Origin: an uncultured Clostridia bacterium
Lineage (GTDB): Bacteria > Bacillota > Clostridia > TANB77 > CAG-508
Length of the DNA: 34,167 bases
Direction of reading: 5' to 3'
Assembly (NCBI GenBank): GCA_949045875.1
Contig: CARPYP010000017.1
Location: 1-34,167 of the forward strand
The number at the start of each line of letters is the position of its first letter. Position 1 is the first letter of the stretch. The translations under genes and the position numbers were made by a program. This document shows positions 23,930 through 32,084 of this stretch, one piece after another. A model generated the notes under the pieces. That model was not told the origin of the DNA and did not search any database. It saw only the letters and a list, made by a program, of their open reading frames with translations.

Positions 23930-25222
23930 CTACGAAATGAAATAACTTGATTCAATATTAACCTGAACATTTACATCAAAAGTTGCAGTCTCAAATTTTT
24001 CAGACCAGTTATATTCTTCCCAATCAGCTATTGTTGGGAATTTATATACAGCATGTTTTCCTAATCCTGTAATATCAGATTTAAACTCTCTTGCAGTCTT
24101 TTCATAATAATTCATAATTTGCTCTTTAAAATAATCAGAAGCAGCAGATATTATTTTCTCAATATCCTCGTTTGAAGAAGAGTCAAAATCAAAATCATTA
24201 GAAAGGATAGTAGATTTTAAAGTTACATTAGTAGTAATCTGAGGACCAGAACTATCCAATTTTACACTATTTTTAGTTTTAGAAAAATCATAAATGTGTA
24301 AATCTATATAATTACCCTCCGAAAAAGGGCTAGGTATTGAAACAACACATTCCTTTAATTTATCTGTTACAATTAAATATGGAACAGTTTCCTCTTTAGA
24401 AAGTGTACCAACTAATTTATCCTTTTTGAAAACAGCCATACCTCCAATTATAATATCGGATTCCATTCCATCTTTCGAAGATGTTTGACCACTTGAAGAA
24501 CTGTTTCCTCCAGAAGAACTTTCACCGTCCGAAGAACCACCTTCTCCAGAAGAACTTTCACCACCAGAAGAACTTTCATCTTCTGAACCTTCTTCTTTTT
24601 GAACATTACCAAGCATAGTAGAAGTCTCACTAAAATCATCGACAATAGAAGTATATACAGTATTTAAAGTAGCATTAGAAGTATAACCACTATATTTACT
24701 AGAAGTAGTTATTATTTCATAATATTTAGAAGTAGAATGTTCTAAAATAGGTGTTGAACTATTAATAAATTCTTCTGCGGTAGAAGTAGAAACTAATACA
24801 TTACAATTAGAACGTAATTCAATATTATTTTCTAATGTATAGATATAGTCTAAAATACCAAGAGAGGCTAGTTCCTCAGAAAATATAATAAATTTACAAT
24901 GTGATAAATTAAGCCTTTTACTTATAATATTATTTGCAGTATTCAATCCAGAATTAAAACTATTACATTCAACAGTTTGATTTAAAGTATCACTTACACC
25001 TTTTTCGCTACTACTAGAACCACCACCACCGCTAGAACCAGAGCTATTACCAGAAGGAATGGAAATTTGAAATGTTAATTTTAACTTATCATCATTTCCA
25101 ATATCAAATCCAATAGCTATTACATAAGCTAAATCATTAATATCTTGTTCATGTAAATATCCACTAAAGGCAACAGCACAAAAAATAATAATACCCATTA
25201 CATAAAACATTTTTTTAAACAT
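23930..25222 (-). CDS. gerC: Ger(x)C family spore germination protein
   Basis: This 430-aa third component of a nutrient germinant receptor sits in the spore inner membrane. The GerC core is visible: EQDINDLAYVIAIGFD (about 25-40), the N-terminal domain through S-K-R-L-N-L-S-H-C-K, and a C-terminal domain with an FDVNVQVNIESS end. The usual lipobox Cys is replaced: the text reads FSGYLHEQ where relatives have SGCW, so Tyr 22 (TAT) stands in place of Cys (TGT). Two Ser/Gly-rich linkers are present, at residues about 57-75 and 210-252. The start overlaps the end of gerB by 8 bases with AAGGAGG in gerB, so they are translationally coupled. Confidence 0.85.
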   Translation of the reverse strand: MFKKMFYVMGIIIFCAVAFSGYLHEQDINDLAYVIAIGFDIGNDDKLKLTFQISIPSGNSSGSSGGGGSSSSEKGVSDTLNQTVECNSFNSGLNTANNIISKRLNLSHCKFIIFSEELASLGILDYIYTLENNIELRSNCNVLVSTSTAEEFINSSTPILEHSTSKYYEIITTSSKYSGYTSNATLNTVYTSIVDDFSETSTMLGNVQKEEGSEDESSSGGESSSGEGGSSDGESSSGGNSSSSGQTSSKDGMESDIIIGGMAVFKKDKLVGTLSKEETVPYLIVTDKLKECVVSIPSPFSEGNYIDLHIYDFSKTKNSVKLDSSGPQITTNVTLKSTILSNDFDFDSSSNEDIEKIISAASDYFKEQIMNYYEKTAREFKSDITGLGKHAVYKFPTIADWEEYNWSEKFETATFDVNVQVNIESSYFIS

Positions 25223-26330
25223 TAGATGTTGCCTCCTTTTTAAGTAATTTTAAAATTAATTTTTTCAGACAAGCTAAAACTAAAATTATAAGACTCAAAA
25301 CAAATACGAAGCCTATTGAAAGATATTTATATACAACATTACTTAATACATTTATTTCTGACATATTTTTAATAACAAGAGAAATAACAAAGATTACAGC
25401 ACAAAAACAATAAACTACACCAGATATATATTTTATATGAGTCAATTGTTTAAATGTGGTAAGTGCAAAATGTATGTTAGTCGATAAATATGCAAGCATA
25501 AAAGGTATCCAAATTAATAAAAATATTGCATCAATGCTTTGAATATAATCCCCAAGACTTATTTGCCTAGCAAGTACATATAAGGATAGAGGAGAAGTGG
25601 TATTTGCAATTTGTGGAATAGAGAAAAGTAAAGCAGCTACAGATAATAATAAGAAAAAAGCATATGATAAAATACTTGCAATCCCAACTTTTTTAAACTC
25701 AGATATTTTAGTTAATAGTGGAAATATGAAGAATAATACATATAAACCACTAAAAGAATATATATTGCTAATTCCATCAACAAAGGTTTCCTTTAATCCA
25801 TATCCTAAAAGAGGAAATACCCTTTGAAATGTGTATTCTCCAAAAGAGCCAAAAAAGATAAAAACAATACTCAATATCATTAATGGGATTATAATTAAGT
25901 TTAATCGAGATATAGCCTTTAATCCAAAAAAATTTAAAATTCCAACAGCAATAACAAATGTAAGCATTATAAAATCAACATCTATATGTGAAAAAGATAT
26001 AAGTGCAAGTCCCTCTGCAAATAACCTAATCATTATAGAAGATAAAACTAAAATATAAGCAATATAACAAACACCATAAATAAACTTAAAAACTTTTCCA
26101 CCAAGAAATTCAGAAATATCTATTATATTACATCCTGGAAATACAGAGAACAATTTATATATTATTAAAAAGAAGACTAAAGTTATTATTGTAACAAAAA
26201 CAATATTTAATAATGTAGAAGAAGCTGTTGTAGTTGCTAATTCACTTGGAAGAGATAATAAGATATGTGATAAAAGAATTGTTAAAACAATAGCAATGCC
26301 TTCTAGTAATTTTAATTTATAAGAATTCAT
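25215..26330 (-). CDS. gerB: GerAB/ArcD/ProY family spore germination permease
   Basis: This 371-aa permease of the amino acid/polyamine transporter superfamily forms the germinant-binding subunit of the receptor. About ten hydrophobic segments span the whole chain, and the family's FPGCNIIDISEFLGG element lies after the second, typical of GerAB proteins. Two in-frame starts exist: ATG 26342 overlaps the AAAGGA site with no spacer, and ATG 26330 lies 12 bases after it, so I chose 26330. It sits between gerA (about 60 bases upstream) and gerC (8-base overlap). Confidence 0.9.
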   Translation of the reverse strand: MNSYKLKLLEGIAIVLTILLSHILLSLPSELATTTASSTLLNIVFVTIITLVFFLIIYKLFSVFPGCNIIDISEFLGGKVFKFIYGVCYIAYILVLSSIMIRLFAEGLALISFSHIDVDFIMLTFVIAVGILNFFGLKAISRLNLIIIPLMILSIVFIFFGSFGEYTFQRVFPLLGYGLKETFVDGISNIYSFSGLYVLFFIFPLLTKISEFKKVGIASILSYAFFLLLSVAALLFSIPQIANTTSPLSLYVLARQISLGDYIQSIDAIFLLIWIPFMLAYLSTNIHFALTTFKQLTHIKYISGVVYCFCAVIFVISLVIKNMSEINVLSNVVYKYLSIGFVFVLSLIILVLACLKKLILKLLKKEATSNV

Positions 26331-26393
26331 ATAAAAATTCATTCCTTTCTTTTCAAAGGTATATAGTTATAAGAGATTTTATATCTTTTTAAA

Positions 26394-28072
26394 CTAACTT
26401 TTACCTCCAAATTTCCATTTCATACTAACATGTTCTTCTCTTTTCTTACGTTTAGTATCTAAGAAAGAATGTCTATCCTCTCTTTTCCAAATAGGAGATA
26501 ATAAATATCCATCAGAATTATTTGCTGTAAAAGGAGCATGTGGACTTAGGTAAGATACCCCAAAAGAATCTATTGATGCAAAAATTCCTAAATGTATAAA
26601 AAATACAAATGCTAAACCAAAGAAACCAGCAAAGTAACCAGCAAAAACATAAATAAATCTTGCTATCCTAATATGGAATCCAAACGAATAATCAGGAATA
26701 GCAAAAGCAGTTAAACCTGTAAGAGCAACAACAACTACCAAAATAGGACTTACTATATTTGCACTAACAGCTGCATCTCCAAGAATCAGACCGTCCAACA
26801 ATTCCAATAGTTTGTCCCAAAGAAGAAGGAACACGTACTCCAGACTCTCTTATTAATTCTAAAGATAAATCCATAAGTATTATTTCAAATATTATAGGAA
26901 AAGGAACTGCACTTCTTGAAGAAACAATTGCAAACAGCAATTCTGTTGGAATTATTTCTTGATGAAATGTAGTAATAGCAATATAAAAACCAGGTAGGGT
27001 TAATGTTATAATTAATGCAAAAAATCTTATAAGTTTTAATAAATTTGTAAACTGATATTGTAAATTTATATCTTCAGCAGATGAAAGAAAATCTGTGAAA
27101 ATACCGAGGAGCAACTAACACATATGGAGTTCCATTTACAATAATTGCAACACGACCCTCCAATAAGTAATGCGCTACTCTATCAGGTCTTTCAGTAGCT
27201 ATCATTTGAGGGAGAGCAAAAGAAGAATCCTTTATTAATTGTTCAAGTTCACCAGAAGAAGTAATATCATCAACACCTAAATTATTAACTCTATACTTTA
27301 CTTCTGCTATCAAATCAGGATTTGCAATATTTTTCATATAGCAAATACAACAAGTATTTTTATTTACTGTTCCTACTGAACAGTTTTCTATAATTAGATT
27401 TTCACTATTAATTAATCTCCTAATAAGAGAAGTATTTGTACGAACAGATTCAATAAAAGCCTCTTGAGAACCACGAATTACAAATTCATTTTGGGGAACG
27501 GGTATTCCTCTTTTTTCAAACCCTTTAGCATCAATTAAAAAACATGTAGGAATTGTATCTACAAAAAGGGCTGATACACCAGTATTAACCTTAGAAAATA
27601 TATCTGAAAACTCTTCTGAAGTACTAACATCATTTTGAGGCATAAGGGAATCCATAATATATGATTGAATATCAAATTGCCTAACTATAGTAACTTTATC
27701 TGGTGAAGTTATAATTTGTTCTTCAGAAGTGTTAGTATTAGATTTATTTTTTAACATTAAGGGATTTAAAACAAAGTGATTAATAGAATCAGCATTAATC
27801 ATTCCATCAATATAAAAAATAAATGACTTATATTGTTTATTTTGAACATTAAGATAGAATTCACGAATTTTAATATCACTATTTATTAAAGCAGAATATT
27901 TATCCTTAATAAATTCAATATTCTTATCACAGACTGTAGAAACCTTTTCAGTGATAGTAGAGTAAAAGTCTGTTGTATTTTGGTCTACAGCAGTGTCAAG
28001 TAAAACAAAATCATAGGACTGTTCTTCTTTATATTCAAATATATTACGTATTGTATTTAAAAAATTGCTCAT
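26394..28072 (-). CDS. gerA: GerA family spore germination protein, read through two +1 frameshifts at CGG
   Basis: This is the germinant receptor A subunit: an N-terminal cytoplasmic domain to about residue 310, then membrane helices and a basic C-terminal tail. Read normally, translation stops at 27074 just after codon 323 (CGG). If the C is skipped, VAP is followed by GIFTDF and the membrane domain. At codon 427 (CGG, 26791-26793) a second skip joins GIVG to GLILGDAAV, matching the conserved GerA motif. Decoded this way the protein is about 558 aa, normal for GerA, with no other lesion. Other Arg codons (CGT, AGA) are used normally in the same gene. Single-base insertion mutations are the alternative, but both hit CGG. 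gerB and gerC follow intact. Confidence 0.8.
26791..26793 (-). other. in-frame CGG at the second gerA +1 shift
   Basis: The minus strand reads GGA CGG TCT. Skipping the C gives GGA-GGT-CTG (Gly-Gly-Leu), the conserved GIVG-G-L motif. Without the shift a TAG follows nine codons on. Confidence 0.85.
27104..27106 (-). other. in-frame CGG at the first gerA +1 shift
   Basis: The minus strand reads CCT CGG TAT. Skipping the C gives CCT-GGT-ATT (Pro-Gly-Ile), continuing the receptor into SSAEDINL. Without the shift a TGA follows ten codons on. Confidence 0.85.
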
Positions 28073-28159
28073 AAATCAACCTTTCTATAAAATATATTTA
28101 ATAAAATTATTTACCAAAAAAAGAAAAATATACAAAAATCTTAGGATTATCTAAAGGTA

Positions 28160-28188
28160 TTGCAAAACAATATAATATATAATATAAT
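28160..28188 (+). promoter_or_regulatory. sigma-A promoter of upp
   Basis: TTGCAA at 28160-28165, a 17-bp spacer and TATAAT at 28183-28188, 35 bases before the upp start. Confidence 0.75.
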
Positions 28189-28222
28189 TTGAGAGAAATA
28201 AAAATAGAGAGGAATGAGATTT

Positions 28223-28849
28223 ATGGAAATTGTTGAAATAAAACATCCACTAATAGAACATAAACTAGGAATATTAAGAAACAAGAAAACAGGAACAAAA
28301 GAATTCAGAGAACTAATCTCAGAAATAACATTATTTTTATGTTATGAAGCTATGAAAGATGCTAAAATATATGAAGAAGAAATTGAAACTCCAATAACAA
28401 AAATGACTGTAAGCAAATTAAATGAAAACCACTATGTATTTGTTCCAATATTGAGAGCAGGTACTGGAATGATAGATGGAATAATAAAAATGATACCAAA
28501 TGCTAAAATAGGACATATAGGTTTATATAGAAATGAAGAAACATTAGAGCCAGTAAAATATTTATTTAAAATGCCCCAAAATATAAAAGACAAAGAAACA
28601 ATAATAATAGATCCAATGCTTGCAACAGGAGGTTCTGGATGTGCAGCAATTCAGATGTTAAAGGATGAAGGAGTAAAAAACATAAAATTTTTATGTGTTA
28701 TAGCAGCACCAGAAGGAATCAAAAGAATGCAAAAAGAACATCCAGATGTTAAAATTTACTGTGGAAAAATAGATGACCACTTAAATGAAATTGGATATAT
28801 AGTACCAGGATTAGGAGATGCAGGAGATAGAATCTTTGGAACAAAATAG
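28223..28849 (+). CDS. upp: uracil phosphoribosyltransferase
   Basis: This 208-aa salvage enzyme makes UMP from uracil and PRPP. The PRPP loop is DPMLATGGSG near 130, and the C-terminal uracil-binding region YIVPGLGDAGDRIFGTK is intact. ATG 28223 has AGAGG 10 bases upstream; an ATG at 28214 is too close to that site. It has its own promoter, diverges from gerA, and is followed by a bidirectional terminator. Confidence 0.96.
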   Translation: MEIVEIKHPLIEHKLGILRNKKTGTKEFRELISEITLFLCYEAMKDAKIYEEEIETPITKMTVSKLNENHYVFVPILRAGTGMIDGIIKMIPNAKIGHIGLYRNEETLEPVKYLFKMPQNIKDKETIIIDPMLATGGSGCAAIQMLKDEGVKNIKFLCVIAAPEGIKRMQKEHPDVKIYCGKIDDHLNEIGYIVPGLGDAGDRIFGTK

Positions 28850-28908
28850 ATTGTGACGAGAACTATTACAATTACTTAGTTTGCTACAACAAATAAATAA
28901 AAAAACTA

Positions 28909-28930
28909 GGAGCACAATGTACTGTGCTCC
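28909..28930. terminator. bidirectional terminator between upp and rpmF
   Basis: GGAGCACA/TGTGCTCC is a perfect 8-bp stem with T or A runs on both sides. Confidence 0.8.
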
Positions 28931-28945
28931 AAAATTTTTGAAACT

Positions 28946-28975
28946 AAAAAAGAAGTACACCAATATGTACTCCTC
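28946..28975 (-). terminator. rpmF terminator
   Basis: On the minus strand AGTACA/TGTACT with a short loop is followed by TCTTTTTT. Confidence 0.65.
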
Positions 28976-28981
28976 TATATT

Positions 28982-29167
28982 TTATTCAGCAGTTTCAACA
29001 TTAATTACTTGTTTTCCATTGTAGTAACCACAGTTAGAACAAGCTCTATGTGGTAATATAGGTTCATGACAATGAGGACAAGTTACAATGTTAGGATTTT
29101 CTAATTTCCAAGTAGAACGTTTTGCTCCAGTTCTTGCTTTTGACCATCTTCTTTTTGGTTGTGCCAT
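28982..29167 (-). CDS. rpmF: 50S ribosomal protein L32 (zinc form)
   Basis: This 61-aa protein has the N-terminal basic part MAQPKRRWSKARTGAKRS and a zinc ribbon from Cys 30, 33, 43 and 46 (CPHC...CSNC). Its start follows GGAGGG. Like rpmE it is the zinc-binding paralogue type. In many Firmicutes rpmF follows a DUF177 gene; here it stands alone with its own divergent promoter. Confidence 0.96.
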   Translation of the reverse strand: MAQPKRRWSKARTGAKRSTWKLENPNIVTCPHCHEPILPHRACSNCGYYNGKQVINVETAE

Positions 29168-29216
29168 TTTTATTCCCTCCTTAATTAGCTAATGTCTTTA
29201 TTTTAATATGTAAAGA

Positions 29217-29230
29217 TACAGTGTACTGTA
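29217..29230. promoter_or_regulatory. palindrome in the rpmF leader
   Basis: TACAGTGTACTGTA has two perfect 6-bp arms around GT and lies between the rpmF promoter and start. It could be an operator or a leader hairpin. Confidence 0.35.
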
Positions 29231-29268
29231 CCCTCATAGTTAGTATTATTCATTTATAACACCATAAT

Positions 29269-29297
29269 AGTATACTAGCAATTTCTAAATTTGTCAA
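29269..29297 (-). promoter_or_regulatory. sigma-A promoter of rpmF
   Basis: On the minus strand TTGACA (29292-29297), a 17-bp spacer and TATACT (29269-29274). Its -35 lies 3 bases from the -35 of the opposing promoter. Confidence 0.8.
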
Positions 29298-29300
29298 TAC

Positions 29301-29329
29301 TTGTTAAAAAAAAATAGATATGTTATAAT
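29301..29329 (+). promoter_or_regulatory. sigma-A promoter of the dCMP deaminase-der operon
   Basis: TTGTTA at 29301-29306, a 17-bp spacer and TATAAT at 29324-29329 with an extended TGT. Divergent from the rpmF promoter. Confidence 0.75.
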
Positions 29330-29366
29330 TACCATTGGTTACAATTCACAAAATTAAAATAAAAGA

Positions 29367-29390
29367 GTAGGGGCGATTAGCAATCGCCTG
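29367..29390 (+). repeat. GTAGGGG-type short repeat, copy F
   Basis: GTAGGGGCGATT, an AGC loop and AATCGCC form a perfect 7-bp hairpin in the leader of the dCMP deaminase gene. Confidence 0.6.
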
Positions 29391-29432
29391 TGCTTCGAAG
29401 AATTTGCTAACTAAGAAAGAAGGATTATAAAT

Positions 29433-29934
29433 TTGGAAGAAGATAGAGTAGATAAAATCAACTATTATTTAGATATAGCAGAAGCAGTAGCAGAAAGAGG
29501 AACCTGTCTTAGAAAAAATTTTGGATGTATAATAGTAAAAAATGATGAAATAATTGCAACACGGATATACAGGTGCACCAAGAGGAAGATACAATTGTAT
29601 AGACTTAGGATATTGCACTAAGAAAAAGATATTTCCAGAAATTAGGCATGGAGGATATGATGCTTGTAGGTCTGTACATGCAGAGCAAAATGCCATAATA
29701 AGCGCATCAAGGAAAGACATGATAGAAGGAACAATGTATTTAGTAGGAATAAGAAAAGATACAAAAGAATACGAACAAGGTGCTAATTCATGTCAAACTT
29801 GTAGAAAAATGATAATAAATGCAGGAATAAAAGATGTTGTAATCAGGGGAAGTAATAAGCAAGAATACACCAAAATAAATGTAGATGATTGGATAAAAAA
29901 CGATGATTTATTAGAAGGTAAAATGGTATATTAA
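29433..29934 (+). CDS. comEB: dCMP deaminase family protein, read through one +1 frameshift at CGG
   Basis: It converts dCMP to dUMP for thymidylate synthesis. A TTG start with AAGGAT upstream gives MEEDRVDKINYYLDIAEAVA and so on. Read normally, the frame stops about 18 codons after codon 44 (CGG). If the C is skipped, the text becomes IIAT-GYTGAPRG, the conserved dCMP deaminase motif, and continues through HAE at 82-84 and C-x-x-C at 120-123, the zinc site. The decoded length is about 166 aa, right for the family. Both halves show no other damage. The alternative is a pseudogene, but the frame break sits exactly at CGG, as in gerA. Confidence 0.8.
29562..29564 (+). other. in-frame CGG at the dCMP deaminase +1 shift
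   Basis: The sequence reads ACA CGG ATA. Skipping the C gives ACA-GGA-TAT (Thr-Gly-Tyr), starting the TGYTGAPRG motif. Confidence 0.85.
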
Positions 29935-29982
29935 AAGATAGTTATGTAAAAAATCAATAAAAATAAAGAAGGAGAGAATATA

Positions 29983-31302
29983 ATGTCAAAACCAATAGTT
30001 GCTATTGTAGGAAGACCAAATGTAGGAAAATCAACATTTTTTAATTATGTAGTGGGTCAAAGAATATCTATAGTAGAAGATGAACCAGGTGTAACAAGAG
30101 ATAGAATATATGCACAAGCCAATTGGTGTGGAAAAAATTTTACACTAATAGATACAGGAGGAATAGAACCAAAATCAAATGACACTATTATAGTAAATAT
30201 GCTAGAACAAGTTAATATTGCAATAAGCATGGCAGATGTAATAATATTTATGACAGATATAAAGAATGGGATATTAGAAACAGACAAAGATATTGCACTA
30301 ATGTTAAAAAAATCAAGAAAACCAATTATATTAGTTTGTAATAAATCAGATAATTTCGGAAAAAAAACAGAAGACATAAGTGAATTTTATGCTTTAGGTA
30401 TAGGAGAACCATTAGCAATATCATCAACAAATGCATTAGGAATAGGAGATGTATTAGAAGCAGTTTGTAAAAAACTCCCAGAATCAGATGAAGAAAATGA
30501 TGAAGAAATTACAAAAGTAGCTATTATTGGAAAACCAAATGTAGGTAAATCTTCTCTAATAAATAGAATACTTGGAGAAAATAGAGTAATTGTAAGTAAT
30601 ATTGCAGGAACTACAAGAGACGCAATAGATACATATCATGAAAATGAACATGGAAAATATACACTTATAGATACAGCAGGAATTAGAAGACACAGTAAAA
30701 TTAAAGAGAACATAGAGAAATATAGTATTATGAGAACATTACTTGCAATAGAAAGAGCAGATGTATGTTTAATGATGATAGATGCTAAAGAAGGAGTAAC
30801 AGAGCAAGATACCAAAATTGCAGGAGAAGCTCATGATGCAGGAAAAGGAATAATAATAGTAGTAAATAAATGGGATGAAATAGAAAAAGATAATGATACA
30901 TTTAATAAATTCAAGAAAGAAATTTATACTAAACTAGCGTATTTAACATATGCACCAATAATCTTTATATCAGCAAAAACTGGTCAGAGAGTAGATAAAT
31001 TATTTGATATGATAAACAATGTGGCAAAAATGAATGCACTAAGAGTACCAACAGGAGTATTAAATCAAGTAATAGATGAAGCAATTGCTATTACACAACC
31101 ACCAACAGATAAAGGTAGAAGACTAAAAATATTATATGTTACACAAGCAAGTACAAAACCACCAACCTTCATTGTGTTTGTAAATAATAAAGACTTATTT
31201 CATTTTTCATATGAAAGATATTTAGTAAACCACATAAGAAAAGAGTTTGGTTTAGAGGGGAGTCCTATTAGAATGATTGCAAGAGAAAAGGTTGAAAAAT
31301 AA
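29983..31302 (+). CDS. der: ribosome biogenesis GTPase Der (EngA)
   Basis: This 439-aa essential GTPase matures the 50S subunit. Two G domains are visible: GRPNVGKS (10-17), DTGGIE and NKSD, then GKPNVGKS (about 183-190), DTAGIR and NKWD. The C-terminal KH-like domain carries the family's PPTFIVFVNN and YLVNHIRKEFG motifs. GGAGAG precedes ATG 29983. It follows the dCMP deaminase gene by about 50 bases and precedes plsY and gpsA. Confidence 0.97.
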   Translation: MSKPIVAIVGRPNVGKSTFFNYVVGQRISIVEDEPGVTRDRIYAQANWCGKNFTLIDTGGIEPKSNDTIIVNMLEQVNIAISMADVIIFMTDIKNGILETDKDIALMLKKSRKPIILVCNKSDNFGKKTEDISEFYALGIGEPLAISSTNALGIGDVLEAVCKKLPESDEENDEEITKVAIIGKPNVGKSSLINRILGENRVIVSNIAGTTRDAIDTYHENEHGKYTLIDTAGIRRHSKIKENIEKYSIMRTLLAIERADVCLMMIDAKEGVTEQDTKIAGEAHDAGKGIIIVVNKWDEIEKDNDTFNKFKKEIYTKLAYLTYAPIIFISAKTGQRVDKLFDMINNVAKMNALRVPTGVLNQVIDEAIAITQPPTDKGRRLKILYVTQASTKPPTFIVFVNNKDLFHFSYERYLVNHIRKEFGLEGSPIRMIAREKVEK

Positions 31303-31351
31303 CAATTCTTTTCCAACCAGGTTTGTGCCTTAGAAAGGAATGAAATTAAAA

Positions 31352-31381
31352 ATGAAATTTTTGCAATTTATTATAATATAA
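31352..31381 (+). other. 9-codon mini-ORF before plsY
   Basis: ATG 31352 (MKFLQFIII and stop) follows AGAAAGGAATG. It is short and possibly a translated leader, or just a repeated ribosome-site segment, since the AGAAAGGAA stretch recurs before several genes. Confidence 0.2.
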
Positions 31382-31414
31382 TAAATAATATTGAAAATAA
31401 AAGGAGAGAATAAA

Positions 31415-32056
31415 ATGATTTTATATGTAATAATATTAATTATTGCCTATTTAATAGGAAGTATAAATTTTTCAATAATACTAAGTAAAAAAATGGCAGG
31501 TTTTGATTTAAGAGAAAAAGGAAGCGGAAATGCAGGAACAACCAACATGTTAAGAACTGTAGGAAAAAAAGCAGCATTAATAACATTAGTATGTGATATA
31601 TTAAAAGGAATAGTTCCAGTATTACTAGCGGTATTAACTGGAAATATTGCTAACCATTTTGAAGCAGGAGTGCAAACAGAATACTTAGTACAAATTGCTG
31701 GTATCTTTGCAATAATAGGACACACCTTTCCAATTTATTTTGGATTTAAAGGAGGGAAAGGAGTAGCAACATCTTTAGGTTTATTATTAATTATAAATTG
31801 GCAAATAGGACTAATATGTTTAGTATTTGCATTATTAGTAATGGCAGTTACAAGAATGGTATCTTTAGGTTCAATATCTACTGCAATTTTATTTCCAGTA
31901 TTAACCATCTTTAGGATAGGCTCAGAATATTTTATAGTACCAGGAAAATATATAGCTTTTAGTATAATACTAGCATTAATAGTAATATTTAATCATAGAA
32001 CAAATATAAAGAGAATACTAACAGGGGCAGAGAATAAATTATCTTTTAAAAAATAA
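31415..32056 (+). CDS. plsY: glycerol-3-phosphate acyltransferase PlsY
   Basis: This 213-aa membrane enzyme transfers an acyl group from acyl-phosphate to glycerol 3-phosphate, the first step of phospholipid synthesis. Its signatures are GSINFSIILSK, the GSGNAGTTNMLRTVG loop, GHTFPIYFGFKGGKGVATSLG and the C-terminal NHRTNIKR. ATG 31415 has AAGGAGAG upstream. It is followed by gpsA, which makes the glycerol 3-phosphate substrate. Confidence 0.96.
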   Translation: MILYVIILIIAYLIGSINFSIILSKKMAGFDLREKGSGNAGTTNMLRTVGKKAALITLVCDILKGIVPVLLAVLTGNIANHFEAGVQTEYLVQIAGIFAIIGHTFPIYFGFKGGKGVATSLGLLLIINWQIGLICLVFALLVMAVTRMVSLGSISTAILFPVLTIFRIGSEYFIVPGKYIAFSIILALIVIFNHRTNIKRILTGAENKLSFKK

Positions 32057-32084
32057 TAATACACATAAGAAAGGAAGGATAAAA

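Noticed and set aside
26791..27106. Frameshifts in gerA as sequencing homopolymer errors
   Set aside because: Neither site is a homopolymer, and the same GACGGT word occurs intact in the beta-CASP gene; reads would still be needed to exclude other errors.
26791..29564. prfB-type programmed frameshift signals
   Set aside because: No Shine-Dalgarno-like sequence precedes the three sites and none involves a stop codon; the shared feature is CGG.
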